Origin: Euphorbia lathyris
Taxonomy: Eukaryota; Streptophyta; Magnoliopsida; Malpighiales; Euphorbiaceae
Assembly (NCBI RefSeq): GCF_963576675.1
Contig: NC_088917.1
Span: 74,882,610 to 74,946,609, forward strand
Length of the DNA stretch: 64,000 bases
Direction: 5' to 3'
The notes below the pieces were generated by a model that searched no databases, had not been told where the DNA came from, and saw nothing but the letters and a program-made list of their open reading frames with translations. Position 1 is the first letter of the stretch; the number at the start of each line of letters is the position of its first letter. The position numbers and the translations under genes were made by a program. Shown piece by piece: positions 12,140 through 22,592 of this stretch.

Positions 12140-12418
12140 ATAAATATTTCAAAAATAAATCACCGACACATATGGGTCGGTAATGTTATCGGAATGCCCG
12201 ACGTAAGTCACCGAGTAAAGGTAGTCGGAATTTCCAACACAAAACACCGATTGAAAATTGTGTCGGTGATAAGTTGTGTTGGTGAAAAAATGTCGCAACT
12301 GCTTACCTACGATGTCAACGCCGACACATGAAATTGTGTCGGTGATGATGATCACCGTCACAATTTTGGTTATCACCGACAGATATTTCCGTCGGTGATA
12401 GCGTTTTTTCTTGTAGTG
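12140..12418 (-). mobile_element. CACTA transposon terminal fragment
   Basis: Read on the minus strand from 12418, the sequence begins CACTACAAGAAAAAACGC, the classic terminus of an En/Spm (CACTA) element. Behind it come dense short repeats of the TCACCGACA/TGTCGGTGA type in both directions (about 12160-12400), typical of CACTA subterminal regions. The opposite end and any transposase are absent between here and 11236, so this is a one-ended remnant or a deleted non-autonomous copy. The left limit is approximate. Confidence 0.7.
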
Positions 12419-12424
12419 AATCAA

Positions 12425-12906
12425 AAACATTTTAATACTAATTAGTTTTCATTAAAACATGTTTAATAAATTAAACGGTATTAGGGCCCTGATTTTATTA
12501 AATTACCCGTGAAAAATTTAAAGATTAAAATCAATCCCGTTAAATCCAAAATTAGACTAATTCGGAATTTTTAACGGACCCGTGACAGTGATGGGGCTGC
12601 TGTCCGTGGACAGCAGTAGTGCTGCTGTCGTGACCGCTGTTCCGTGTCCGAAACTATTTTTTTTCTTTTATTGTTTAAAAATGACTGATGTATCTGTTTT
12701 TATTTAATTTTCAATTATTTCAAAATTAATTTCAGAACCAAATAATAAAAAATACAGACAGAAATAATAAATAGAAAACTTCCTAAAACAATTTCTACAC
12801 GAGGAATTAATAGGAATTCTCAAAACTGATTTGGAAAAATAATAAAAATCAAATCTTATTAATTTTCAATCAATCAAAACGGACTAAACCATGGCTCTGA
12901 TACTAC
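12425..12906 (-). mobile_element. Leader of an inverted Copia element, with PBS
   Basis: Next to the LTR at 12907 and on its minus-strand downstream side, the bases at about 12888-12904 read on the minus strand as a one-mismatch version of TGGTATCAGAGCCATGG, the usual initiator-Met tRNA primer binding site of plant Copia elements. The rest is untranslated leader with no gag. A GC-rich patch (12586-12660) contains a perfect 9-bp inverted repeat with a 2-base loop at 12597-12616. Confidence 0.6.
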
Positions 12907-14551
12907 TGTTAGGGATTAATGACAGTTAATCAACTGTAGCGCAGCGGAATTGCGGTTTAAAATTTATTTCTAATCCCTTATAGTTTGATCTTTGTCCGTT
13001 AACCATTGATCAAATAAAACCTTTTAGATCCGTTTAAGGATAAAAACTTACCCGGACTGTCTCTTCTAGAGACGGCTGAAGAATCCACAAAGTAGTAAGA
13101 TCTCCGTAATCAGGTGCACGAACAACTATCGAGCTAAAACCGGTGCTAGTCGAAGAACGAAGAAGAACTGGAGAGAAAAGGAACTTTGCCAAAATTCCAC
13201 TATCACAATTGAATTGATTCTGGCGAAATCTTTCCTATGGTGGCCGAAAGTGTATGTAGGTTAATTGGGTTAGGAGTTTAATTTATATATTATAGTGTAT
13301 TTCTAAACCTAGTTGGTTTAGGATTAATTGGTTAATTACAAAACTAATCCTATCCTAACCTAATCACTTAAATAAATACCAATGGTATTTATTTTATGCA
13401 ATTAGTTATGATTGGATTAAATTTAGTTACCCCAATTAAATAAACAACACTAGTTAATAAATTAATGTATCAGTTTAATTAATTATTCACCGAATGTAAT
13501 TTTATTAATTTACAAATTAATTAATTACATCCTGCGAACTAATTAATCAATTAAACACTTAACTCCTAAGATCATTAATCAATTACCTTGATACAAAGTA
13601 TCAATTAATCAATTAATTTACCACCAATTAATTACATTGACATTTTACTGTCAATCAATCAATTAATTCTATCTCTCCAATGTACCGTTCTATAAGTTCC
13701 AACTCAGATGTTCGATGTGCACGATCCTATGGGACTGTCCTTAGCTAGCAGTGGGCTTATGGCTCACAGGCAGTAAGTGGGTTCTAGCAAACGATTACTG
13801 CCCCTAACTAAGACAGAGTTTCAGCAGCCTAAAGATGCAGAGACCCTGTAGTTATCTCTCAACGTCTTTTACCATTTGATATCGATATTATAAACTAGAG
13901 GCATGGCGGCTGTCATCCTCTCTGATGTTTATGATATTTCTTGATCTTAAGTAGATTAATGAATCAGATAAGTAAACTACTTAGCAGGGTGTGGCCACAC
14001 ACTTATCAATCTCACTTATCAAGTGGCATGTGATATCATCTCACTATTACATGAGTGGTAATTCCATCACTTCAATATCAATACCAACCTGTTCACCTGT
14101 TCACCCAATCATACCCGTATTTAGCATCCTGTTACAGACCTGTTAGGCGTTTGTCAAAGTGAACCGGATCCCATATTGATATTATAATGAAATCTGGTCA
14201 GAAGATAGTTAGAGACCTACTTAAGAAAACTAATGACACAACCACCATGTAGTTTTCTCGGGCGGATCGATCCAGTCATATGTTTACAACATGTACCCAT
14301 ATTCACAACTGACTTACCAAGTGCTATGGCTAGTGTAAATTGCTACTATACATTCGTCGAATATACGAGTCTGTGGTCCTAATCATTGCCATGATAGAAT
14401 AGACTTGGGATATGGTTTTATGATTATCAATCAATGGATTCTCTATTCATATTACAGCACAAGATATAAATGAACTAGATTAATGCCTTTATTAATGTGA
14501 CACAAATACATTTTATAAGAACCAATGCCTATGAACTAGGGCACACCAACA
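12907..14551 (-). mobile_element. Copia LTR, minus orientation (unit 3)
   Basis: This LTR of about 1.65 kb begins on the minus strand with TGTTGGTGTGCCC (from 14551) and ends CCTAACA (12907). It is followed on the minus strand by a primer binding site, so it is a 5' LTR whose internal domain was lost. It belongs to the same broad family as the partial LTRs at 3952 and 9147 but is clearly diverged from them and inverted. It abuts the truncated Tekay-like LTR directly at 14552. Confidence 0.75.
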
Positions 14552-16221
14552 TTTGAGTACTTATCTTTTTTGTTAAGAATAAACTTTGATATTAATATAA
14601 TCAATTGCCATTTTATTCTCCTATATTTAAGTTATCTATTTTACTTTAAACTCTTAACAAATAAATAATCAAATAAAAGCAGTTTTTAAAGGGTAACGTT
14701 TTCTGCAAAAAAAATCGAGTTCTTCTCTTTTTTTTTAGACTTTTTATTTTAGTCGTACTCATCAATTTTGAGCAAGTTGAGAAGCCATTGATCTAACTCT
14801 TCAAACAACAAAAGGTAATTTACTTGTTAGTTCCTGTCCTTTTATAAAACTAGATATTTATATATAGTATTTGTGTTTTATGGTGTTAGAAAATTATATT
14901 TTCTTTACGTATCATAGTTTTCACTAAATCGTATTTTAATACCAATTATTATATTAATTTACTTACTTCGATTCCCCTATAGTTTAATTTGACTCAACCT
15001 TATTTGTGTTGTAGATTTCATTGAGTATGATAGAAAATTTTGGAGTAATTTAGTTGTATATGTTGATTGAATAGGAAATTGACAATGTTCAAATTGATTG
15101 GAAAAGTTGTTAACTAAGGTTTGGATCTGGCTATTATTTGCAGTTCGAGGTGAGTGGTAATTATGGTTCATGACACTATTTGTTTGATTTTGAAATCTCT
15201 AGCATGAAATCTGTTTGATAAAAGTATTTTGTTTAAATTATCTTTCGGTCCTTTAGTAATTAATATTAAAAAGTTTGATGAAAATAGTTCGATCCGATTT
15301 TTAAATTTATCTCCTATTTTCGTTCCTTTAGGACAGTTCTAATGAACTTTTCTAAAAATGTTATTTGTTTAAAATAGTGCTTAGTTAGATGATAAAACAC
15401 TTTCTTGAGCTTAAATTTATTTGTCAAATATTGTCTGCATTAGAGCATAGGCTTCCGGGAATATGCCCTTGATATATTAGTTTGTCTGATATCATTTATC
15501 TTATTTGGAAGTAAAAATTCTTTGCGATTATACTTAATTCTGTTAAACGGTTGATTTATCTGTTACCGTTTGTATTGAAAATCTGAAATTTTATTCGATT
15601 TCTATCATCTGGATATTTAAGTTATTTGAAAAATATTATGGGAGATAAATTATACACTTTGAAACCGGTATATATGCTCAGTACTATCTGTATCTTTTTT
15701 TATGTCTCACCGACACTCATATTAGGCTTGCATTATTTGTCGTTGTTTTATCTGTGTATGTGTTTGTCTTTGTGTCAATTGTATTAGAATCATGCATAAG
15801 GTCGGTGAAGATATTCTGTATTTGAATCTGGTAGCGCTACCATTTGTGTCTGTTATCTGGCTTTTGGTGATGTGGAATATCATCACTCTAATCTTATTGT
15901 ACCGTGGTTTTACCGCTCGCATAGACGGAAATCTCATACCATGTTGATTTTATTTTTTCAGATTAAGATCTCTATAGCTGGACAGACATTTGAGGTTCAA
16001 TATTGAAGGAGGATATTGTTAGTTAGATATTGCTACTGTACTGATTTAGAGATGTTTGGATAAATTTATTGTATATACTTTTTTATAGTTTAAATTGTAT
16101 CATCATGCTAGCAGCCTTAATTAGTTAAACAATTATTAATTTGTACTTCGAATTTGAGGCTAGCATATGTTAAGGTAGTCTTAATTTATGCGTCGTTCAT
16201 GGCCAGGTTCGGGTCGTGACA
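14552..16221 (+). mobile_element. Truncated Tekay-like solo LTR, unit 3
   Basis: The 3' part of the same LTR as 920-2965; the first 250 bp or so are missing, replaced by the block ending at 14551. A deletion near 15913 removes about 140 bp present in the other units. The end keeps the ancestral TGACA and is followed by GATAT (16222-16226). Confidence 0.75.
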
Positions 16222-16325
16222 GATATACACAGTGAACGCCTAAAACAATATGTTTTTCACTGTTTATAAAGTTATAACTCACATAACTACATATTTCTAA
16301 TGCATGTGGACTTACGTACCTACCT

Positions 16326-17000
16326 TATGTGTTATATGAATAAATACATTAATTCATATTTTTTATATCTTGTGCTATGAAACATGTATGATTTATCCGT
16401 TGATTGATAATGATAAACTATCCGAGACCTGTTCACTTTGATATATGCATAACAGGTCCGTAACAGGATGCCAAATATGGGTATGTTGGGTGAATCGTTA
16501 AAGACGTTGCAGATAGATGAAGTGAAGGAATTACCACACACCTAACGGTGAGCTGATATCACCGGCCACTTGATAACTGAAACTAAAGAAGTGTATGGCC
16601 ATACCCTGATAAGTAGTTTACTTATCTGATTAATCAGTTCACTTTTGGTCAAGAAGTATGATAAACCGTACGGAGAATGACAGCCACCATGTCTCTGGTT
16701 TATAATATAGATATGCGATTGGTAAGAGATACTGAGAGATCATCTACTGGGTTTCATGTGTCTTCTAAAGATGACTGAATTAATTCGTATCAGTCGGGGA
16801 TCGTAATGGTTTGATAGAACCCACTTACGGTTATTGGACTTTAGGTCCATAACTGGCCGAGGACGGACTCTTACGATCGTGCACACAAAACTCATGGAAC
16901 TGAATATAACCATAAATACATGTACTGTATTTAATTGGAATGGAGCAAGTGAATTAATTGTCAATTAATTAACAGAAGGGATTAATTGATTATTTGTTAA
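16326..17000 (+). mobile_element. 5'-truncated Copia LTR fragment, unit 3
   Basis: Matches the LTR fragment of units 1 and 2 from their positions 4034 and 9229 onward. At 16325 the unit jumps from the ACCTACCTTA phrase (3066 in unit 1) straight to ATGTGTTATATG, a deletion of about 0.96 kb that removed the unassigned DNA and the start of the LTR. Confidence 0.65.
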
Positions 17001-17393
17001 ATAACAAGTTCGTCAATTTAGTATTTAATTTTGAAATGTAATTAATTAATCAATTGATTAATTAGATTGCATAGATAATCATATTATAATAATAAAAAAA
17101 GTAATACTTTAATTTAACAATAATGAATTTATCTTGTACATAATATTTTTACATCTTGTTTGCAATTTATGTACTCATGAATTTATATATAAAGATCGAT
17201 AAACAATTATATATAAATAAAAAATTATATATAAAACAATAAGTTTATCTATCTATTATAAATTATTTTAGTATTTTCTAATATTGGACAAATTAAGATA
17301 TTAAAAAAACTAATAATGTAAGAGATTGAATGTATTAGAACCACTACTTCATAACAAGAAACAAACTTACTAAAATTAGAATTACTTATCTTC
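17001..17393. other. AT-rich upstream region of PMEI copy 4
   Basis: Same upstream DNA as for copies 2 and 3, but with only one copy of the ATAACAAGTTCGTCAATTTAG phrase instead of two. No gene. Confidence 0.45.
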
Positions 17394-17401
17394 TATAAAA
17401 G
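17394..17401 (+). promoter_or_regulatory. TATA box of PMEI copy 4
   Basis: TATAAAAG at the position conserved with copies 2 and 3, 90 bases before the ATG at 17492. Confidence 0.6.
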
Positions 17402-17491
17402 CAAAACAAAAATGTTTAAAATCAAGCAACTAGAATAATCCCGATAAAACTCCAATATTTAGTATTAGTTACATATATATTTTTTTCAAAG

Positions 17492-18025
17492 ATGGAATCC
17501 AAAAATTTCATCAATATTTTCCCCATCTTTTTCCTTTGTTTGATCTTAAATGATCCTTATCAAATGAAGGCAGCAGAGGTCAAAATTCCAGTTGATCTGA
17601 TAATGAGGGTATGCGATAGCGAATATATCAGACAGAAGAACGTATGCATTGAAACCTTAAAATCAAATCCAAAAACCGCAGCAGTGAAAGATTCAAAAAG
17701 TCTGGCAGAAATTAGAGTTGAAATGTCCCAAAAACAAGCAATAGAAGCAATCAAATTAATGAAAAATATAATGGTGAATCCTCCTCCTCAGAGCCCTGAA
17801 AACAATGATGCAATTAATCGATGTGTGAAATACTTTGATGACACAGTTAAATATTTGAGCCTTGCACGGTTAAAACTTGGATCAATTTATGAGGTTAGTA
17901 GTGCATATGAGTATGTTGAATCTTGTGAAACTACACTTGCTAGGGCTAATGTTCATATTGAACCAATTTCTACAACAATGGCGGCTGTAACCACTGCTCA
18001 CACTCATGATGTGATTATTAATTAA
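17492..18025 (+). CDS. PMEI-domain secreted inhibitor, copy 4 (11 residues shorter)
   Basis: This 177-residue member of the PMEI set is open from ATG to stop. An in-frame deletion of 33 bp removes residues 163-173 of the 188-residue form, close to the C-terminus and after the fourth cysteine. All four core cysteines remain. Other differences are Ile32 for Asn, Val51, Thr62 and Ser136. The lost segment would lie in the last helix of the four-helix bundle in this family, so the inhibitor may be weakened or altered; that is inference. The bases ACAAT occur at both edges of the deletion, as expected for a slippage or end-joining event. TATA box at 17394. Confidence 0.82.
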   Translation: MESKNFINIFPIFFLCLILNDPYQMKAAEVKIPVDLIMRVCDSEYIRQKNVCIETLKSNPKTAAVKDSKSLAEIRVEMSQKQAIEAIKLMKNIMVNPPPQSPENNDAINRCVKYFDDTVKYLSLARLKLGSIYEVSSAYEYVESCETTLARANVHIEPISTTMAAVTTAHTHDVIIN

Positions 18026-18358
18026 GGACCACTAATCTATTTTGTATGATGGGATATATATTATTAATACAATAATTGGAGTTTTTATTATTATTATTGT
18101 TATTCTGGTTGCTATATATATATATATATATATGTATGGGGGTGTGTGTGTTATTTCTACTATATTACAATATATATAATTTGTATTATAATAATAATTG
18201 TTATAATTGGAGTTTTTTTTATTATTCTAGTTGATATAGTTTCTACTGTATCAATTATAATAGAAACTAAACTTGATTCCTACAACCACTGAACTCTCTT
18301 TGTAGATTTTCAAATTTTCGCTGAACACTTTGTTTCGGTTATATTGTAGCTTACAATT
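18026..18358. other. 3' flank of PMEI copy 4 with microsatellites
   Basis: Counterpart of 574-914, with a short TTA run and a (TA)n run near 18114-18132. No gene. Confidence 0.45.
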
Positions 18359-18363
18359 GATAT

Positions 18364-21300
18364 TGTAATATCCCGAATTTTAGATAGGTTTCTTTAAAAA
18401 TAAATCTAATTACACATATGTTTTTTTTAGTATTTGCCTTTCAAAAGAATATGTTAATTAGTAATTTTGAATTTTCATACTATTTTAATATATAAAATTA
18501 TGGATATGAATGACATTTATAATATTAGTATTTTTTTATAAATAATGTTAGTATTTAATATGTACATTTTGTACATACAAAAAAAGCCAATATTTCGATT
18601 TGTTAAAATTAGTGGGTTGGAGTACTTATCTTTTTTGCTAATAATAAACTTTGATATTAATATAATCCACTGCCTTTTTATTCTTCTATATTTAAGTTAT
18701 CTATTTTAGTTTAAACTCTTAACAAATAAATAATCAAATAAAAGCAGTTTTTAAAGGGTAACGTTTTCTGCAAAAAAAAATCGAGTTCTTCTCTTTTTTT
18801 TTAGACTTTTTATTTTAGTCGTACTCATCAATTTTGAGCAAGTTGAGAAGCCATTGATCTAACTCTTCAAACTACAAAAGGTAATTTACTTGTTAGTTCT
18901 TGTCCTTTTATAAAACTAGATATTTATATATAGTATTTGTGTTTTATGGTGTTAGAAAATTATATTTTCTTTACGTATCATAGTTTTCACTAAATCATAT
19001 TTTAATACCAATTATTATATTAATTTACTTACTTCGATTCCGCTATAGTTTAATTTGACTCAACCTTATTTGTGTTGTAGATTTCATTGAGTGTGATAGA
19101 AAATTTTAGAGTAATTTAGTTGTATTTGTTGATTGAATAGGAATTTGGCGGTGTTCAGATTGATTGGAAAAGTTGTTAACTAAGGTTTGGATCTGGCTAT
19201 TATTTGCAGTTCGAGGTGAGTGGTAATTATGGTTCATGACACTATTTGTTTGATTTTGAAATCTCTAGCATGAAATCTGTTTGATAAAAGTATTTTGTTT
19301 AAAATATCTTTCGGTCCTTTAGTAATTAATAATAAAAAGTTTGATGAAAATAGTTGTTGGTCCCTTATAACGTTACAAGTATAGTTCCAGGGGGAGGTTA
19401 GGAACTATTTAAACTTTTTTCGTTAGGGCAGACTTCTTTTTCTTTAAGAAAAAGGTTTTAACAGCGGCGCTGAGTAAATAGCAAGATACTGGCTTAACAA
19501 CTGGTGACTAGATCAGCTTCTTAGCTTAAGTCAGGAGATAACACTTAGAGTCTATTCCTGAGCTCGAATGTTCAATGCGCACAACTCAGCTTGACCTCTT
19601 TACTTGGTCAGTTTTTAGTTATTTAAGCAAGCAATATATATAAGGAGTTTAAGGTAAGAAATACGTTACTCAGCAGATTTATCCAGGTTCGGCCTCTAAG
19701 CCTACGTCCTGTCCCCGGAACACGTTCCGAGCTTTCGAATTCTCTACTGAGCTCTTTAAAGGTAGAGCGTCAAACCTTTTATAATCTTAGCAACTGAGTA
19801 TAACAAGAGTACCTTCCTCTATACCTCTACTAATCCTAATCTCTTGCTGAGTACTATAACCGAGTACTCAGCCTCTCCTTTCTAATCTCTAGAAATGATA
19901 AGTGTTTGTCCTAAACAATGATTGCTAAGACACTTTAGATGATTGAATAATCACTCTAGACTTTTACACAAAATAATATGAAATTTAGTGTAATGTTGCT
20001 TTGCTTTTTCTTGCAGAACTTTGCGTAGAGATTTGGTCAGCGTAATGGCTTGTCAAGTTCTGTGTTCAATGAAGCTTCTGATGGCGACGTTTGGACATCG
20101 GTCATTTTGAATTTCGAAATAACCGTTGGAGGGAAACGGCTTCCTGTCGTTGTCATCCTGTCTTGCTCAGAGCTCTCGGCCAATCAGATTTTAGTATCTT
20201 CTGTCCTCGGTCAGCTTTTGGTCAGCTCGACAGAATGTCTCTTCTTTTATGGTAAAGTCAACTGGACAGCATACTGTGTCGTCTGAACTTTACCCAAAGT
20301 GGAAATACTTTGTCTGGAAGTTTTTCCTAGCCAGCTGCTGTCTTGTACGCTTTGTCGAATCAAATCAGCAGCTTCGTCCCGAAGTTGTTCCCCGAAGGTC
20401 TTCTAGATCCTTCTTATGCTGAGTTGCGTTTTGTACACAATGACAACGTTTTGACATACGCCGGTCGAGTTGTCTTGAATTGTTTGACTTGGGCTTTGAC
20501 TTCCGTATTGGGCTTGGGCCTTTTAATTCTTGTGTATTATAAACAATTTAACTCAACATTGAACAAACACATTAGTAGAATACATCAAAGCATTTAAACT
20601 TAGTGTGTTTAGAATATTATACTTAAACAATTTTGTCAAATCAAAATTATGTGGAAAGGTGTTTCAACAATAGTTTGATCCGATTTTTAAATTTATCTCC
20701 TATTTTCGTTCCTTTAGCACAGTTCTGATGAACTTTTCTAAAAATATTATTTGTTTAAAATAGCGCTTAGTTAGATTATAAAACACTTTCTTGAGCTTAA
20801 ATTTATTTGTCAAATATTGTCTGCATTAGAGCATAGGCTTCCGGGAATATGCCCTTGATACATCAGTTTGTCTGATATCATTTATCTTATTTGGAAGTAA
20901 AAATTCTTTGAGATTATACTTAATTCTGTTAATCGGTTGATTTATCTGTTACCGTTTGTATTGAAAATCTGAAATTTTATTCGATTTCTGTCATCTCGAT
21001 ATTTAAGTTATTTGAAAAATATTATGGGAGATAAATTATACACTTTGAAACCGGTATATGTGCTCAGTACTATCTCTATCTGTTTTCATGTCTCACCGAC
21101 CCTCATATTAGGCTTGCATTATTTGTCGTTGTTTTATCAGTGTATGTGTTTGTCTTTGTGTCAATTGTATTAGAATCATGCATAAGGTCGGTGAAGATAT
21201 TCTGTATTTGAATCTGGTAGTGCTACCATCTGTGTCTGTTATCTGGCCTTTGGTGATGTGGAATATCATCACTCTAATCTTACTGTACCGTGGTTTTGAG

Positions 21301-21628
21301 AATTTCTGTAATTTATTATTATTATTCAATATTATTTGATAAATTCTGAAAAAAAATTTGAAACTTATCTGCAAATTTGAAACTTATCTGTGTTCCCCGT
21401 CTGTTGTGCAATGATTATCACTCACTGGGATTTTTGCTCGCATAGACGGAAATCGCATACCATGTTGATTTTATTTTTTCAAATTAAGATCTCTATAGCT
21501 GGACAGACATTTGGGGTTCAATATTGAAGGAGGATATTGTTAGTTAGATATTGCTACTGTACTGATCTAAAGATGTTTGGATAAATTTATTGTATATACT
21601 TCTTTATAGTTTAAAATGTATCATCATG
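18364..21628 (+). mobile_element. Tekay-like LTR of unit 4, interrupted and 3'-truncated
   Basis: The LTR starts as in the other units (TGTAATATCCCG after GATAT at 18359-18363). It is split by a second LTR at 19355-20669 and resumes at 20670 with the duplicated ATAGT. It stops matching at about 21628, inside the ATCATCATGCT phrase, where retrotransposon gag DNA begins. The last 130 bp or so of the LTR and everything downstream in the unit are missing, which marks the right edge of the array. Confidence 0.75.
19355..20669 (-). mobile_element. Solo LTR of the SIRE-like family
   Basis: On the plus strand it reads TGTTGGTCCCTTATAACG to GGTGTTTCAACA, 1315 bp. It is the same LTR as 61343-62682, where the primer binding site shows that the LTR's own strand is minus. 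A perfect duplication ATAGT flanks it (19350-19354 and 20670-20674), and unit 1 shows the empty site with one ATAGT. Open frames inside it (for example 20050-20286) are not genes. Confidence 0.88.
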
Positions 21629-21683
21629 CTGGTTCGGTAATTCTTATGCTTTTATAATTCATGTTCTAACACTAATTGAATTA
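21629..21683. other. Junction between PMEI array and retrotransposon nest
   Basis: About 55 bases of AT-rich DNA that match neither the unit nor the gag copies at 33331 and 61280 convincingly. Confidence 0.3.
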
Positions 21684-22592
21684 TTGAAAATCGATGAGAT
21701 CTCCATGGAGAATTTTAAGGCTAAAGAAAAGTCTGAGGACAAAAAGCAAAAATCTCTTGTCATGAAAGCTGACTCAACAGAAGCTGACTCATCAGATGAT
21801 GAGGAAATGGCCATGTTCACAAGAAAGATGAAGAAGCTGTTTAAGAAAAATGACAAATACAGCAAAAGGCCATTTAAAAGAAGTGATAAACATAAAGTTG
21901 AGTCTAGCGACAGTAGATACAAGAAGGACAGCTGAAAGCCCGTCACCTGCTTCGAATGTCATCAGGCTGGGCACATCAAATCAAGTTGTCCTACTTTAAA
22001 GAAGGAAAAGAAAGGAAGCAGAAAGGCAATGGTGGCCACATGGAGTGATAGTGATGAGTCAACCTCATCAAAAGCTGATGCCACTGAGTCAGCAAACATC
22101 TGTTTTATAGCTGAAGAAACTGCTGACAACGGCCAATCTGAGCAAGCTGACCTCTCAGATGGGTCTGACCATGAGGAACACTCTAATGAGGTAACATCTA
22201 TACCCTTGCTCAGAAATGAAATGGCTAATGCCCTGAGTGATCTCTATACACTGATCAAAAATTGTAACAAGAAAATAAGAGCACTCAGCAGGCGGTGTGA
22301 TGAGATTGAAGAGGTCAAACTGAGTGACCTCCGACATCTGCTCTAGGACAATACTAGGCAAGATGAAAATCTAAAAATCATGCATCGATTTGTCTCGGAA
22401 GTCCAATCAGATTCTAAGAAACTGAGTAAGGACATCACATCATTATAGAATCAGTTGAATACATCGGCTAAGAAGAGTTCCCATCCAAAAGCTGAGTACT
22501 CAGGTACAAGTCAGCATAGGTGGAACACTCAGCGGAATGTCCAATGTGACTTCTGCGGAAAGCAAGGACGTACCTATAAGGTATCTTGGCAT
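21684..22592 (+). pseudogene. SIRE-like Copia gag fragment
   Basis: This is the second half of a gag like those at 33331-35040 and 59560-61280. It has the Asp/Ser/Lys-rich linker with MAMFTRKMKKLFKK, a CCHC knuckle at about 21951-21992, the long helical NEMANALSDLYTLIK segment and the start of a second knuckle (CDFCGKQG) near 22547. It has in-frame stops at about 21932 (TGA), 22345 (TAG) and 22447 (TAG). It is cut at 22592 by insertion of element B; the interrupted codons are those of the second knuckle. It has no promoter or N-terminus. Confidence 0.8.

Noticed and set aside
20050..20597. Two plus-strand ORFs that look like small proteins.
   Set aside because: Both are inside the solo LTR 19355-20669 and are broken in the related LTR at 61343-62682.
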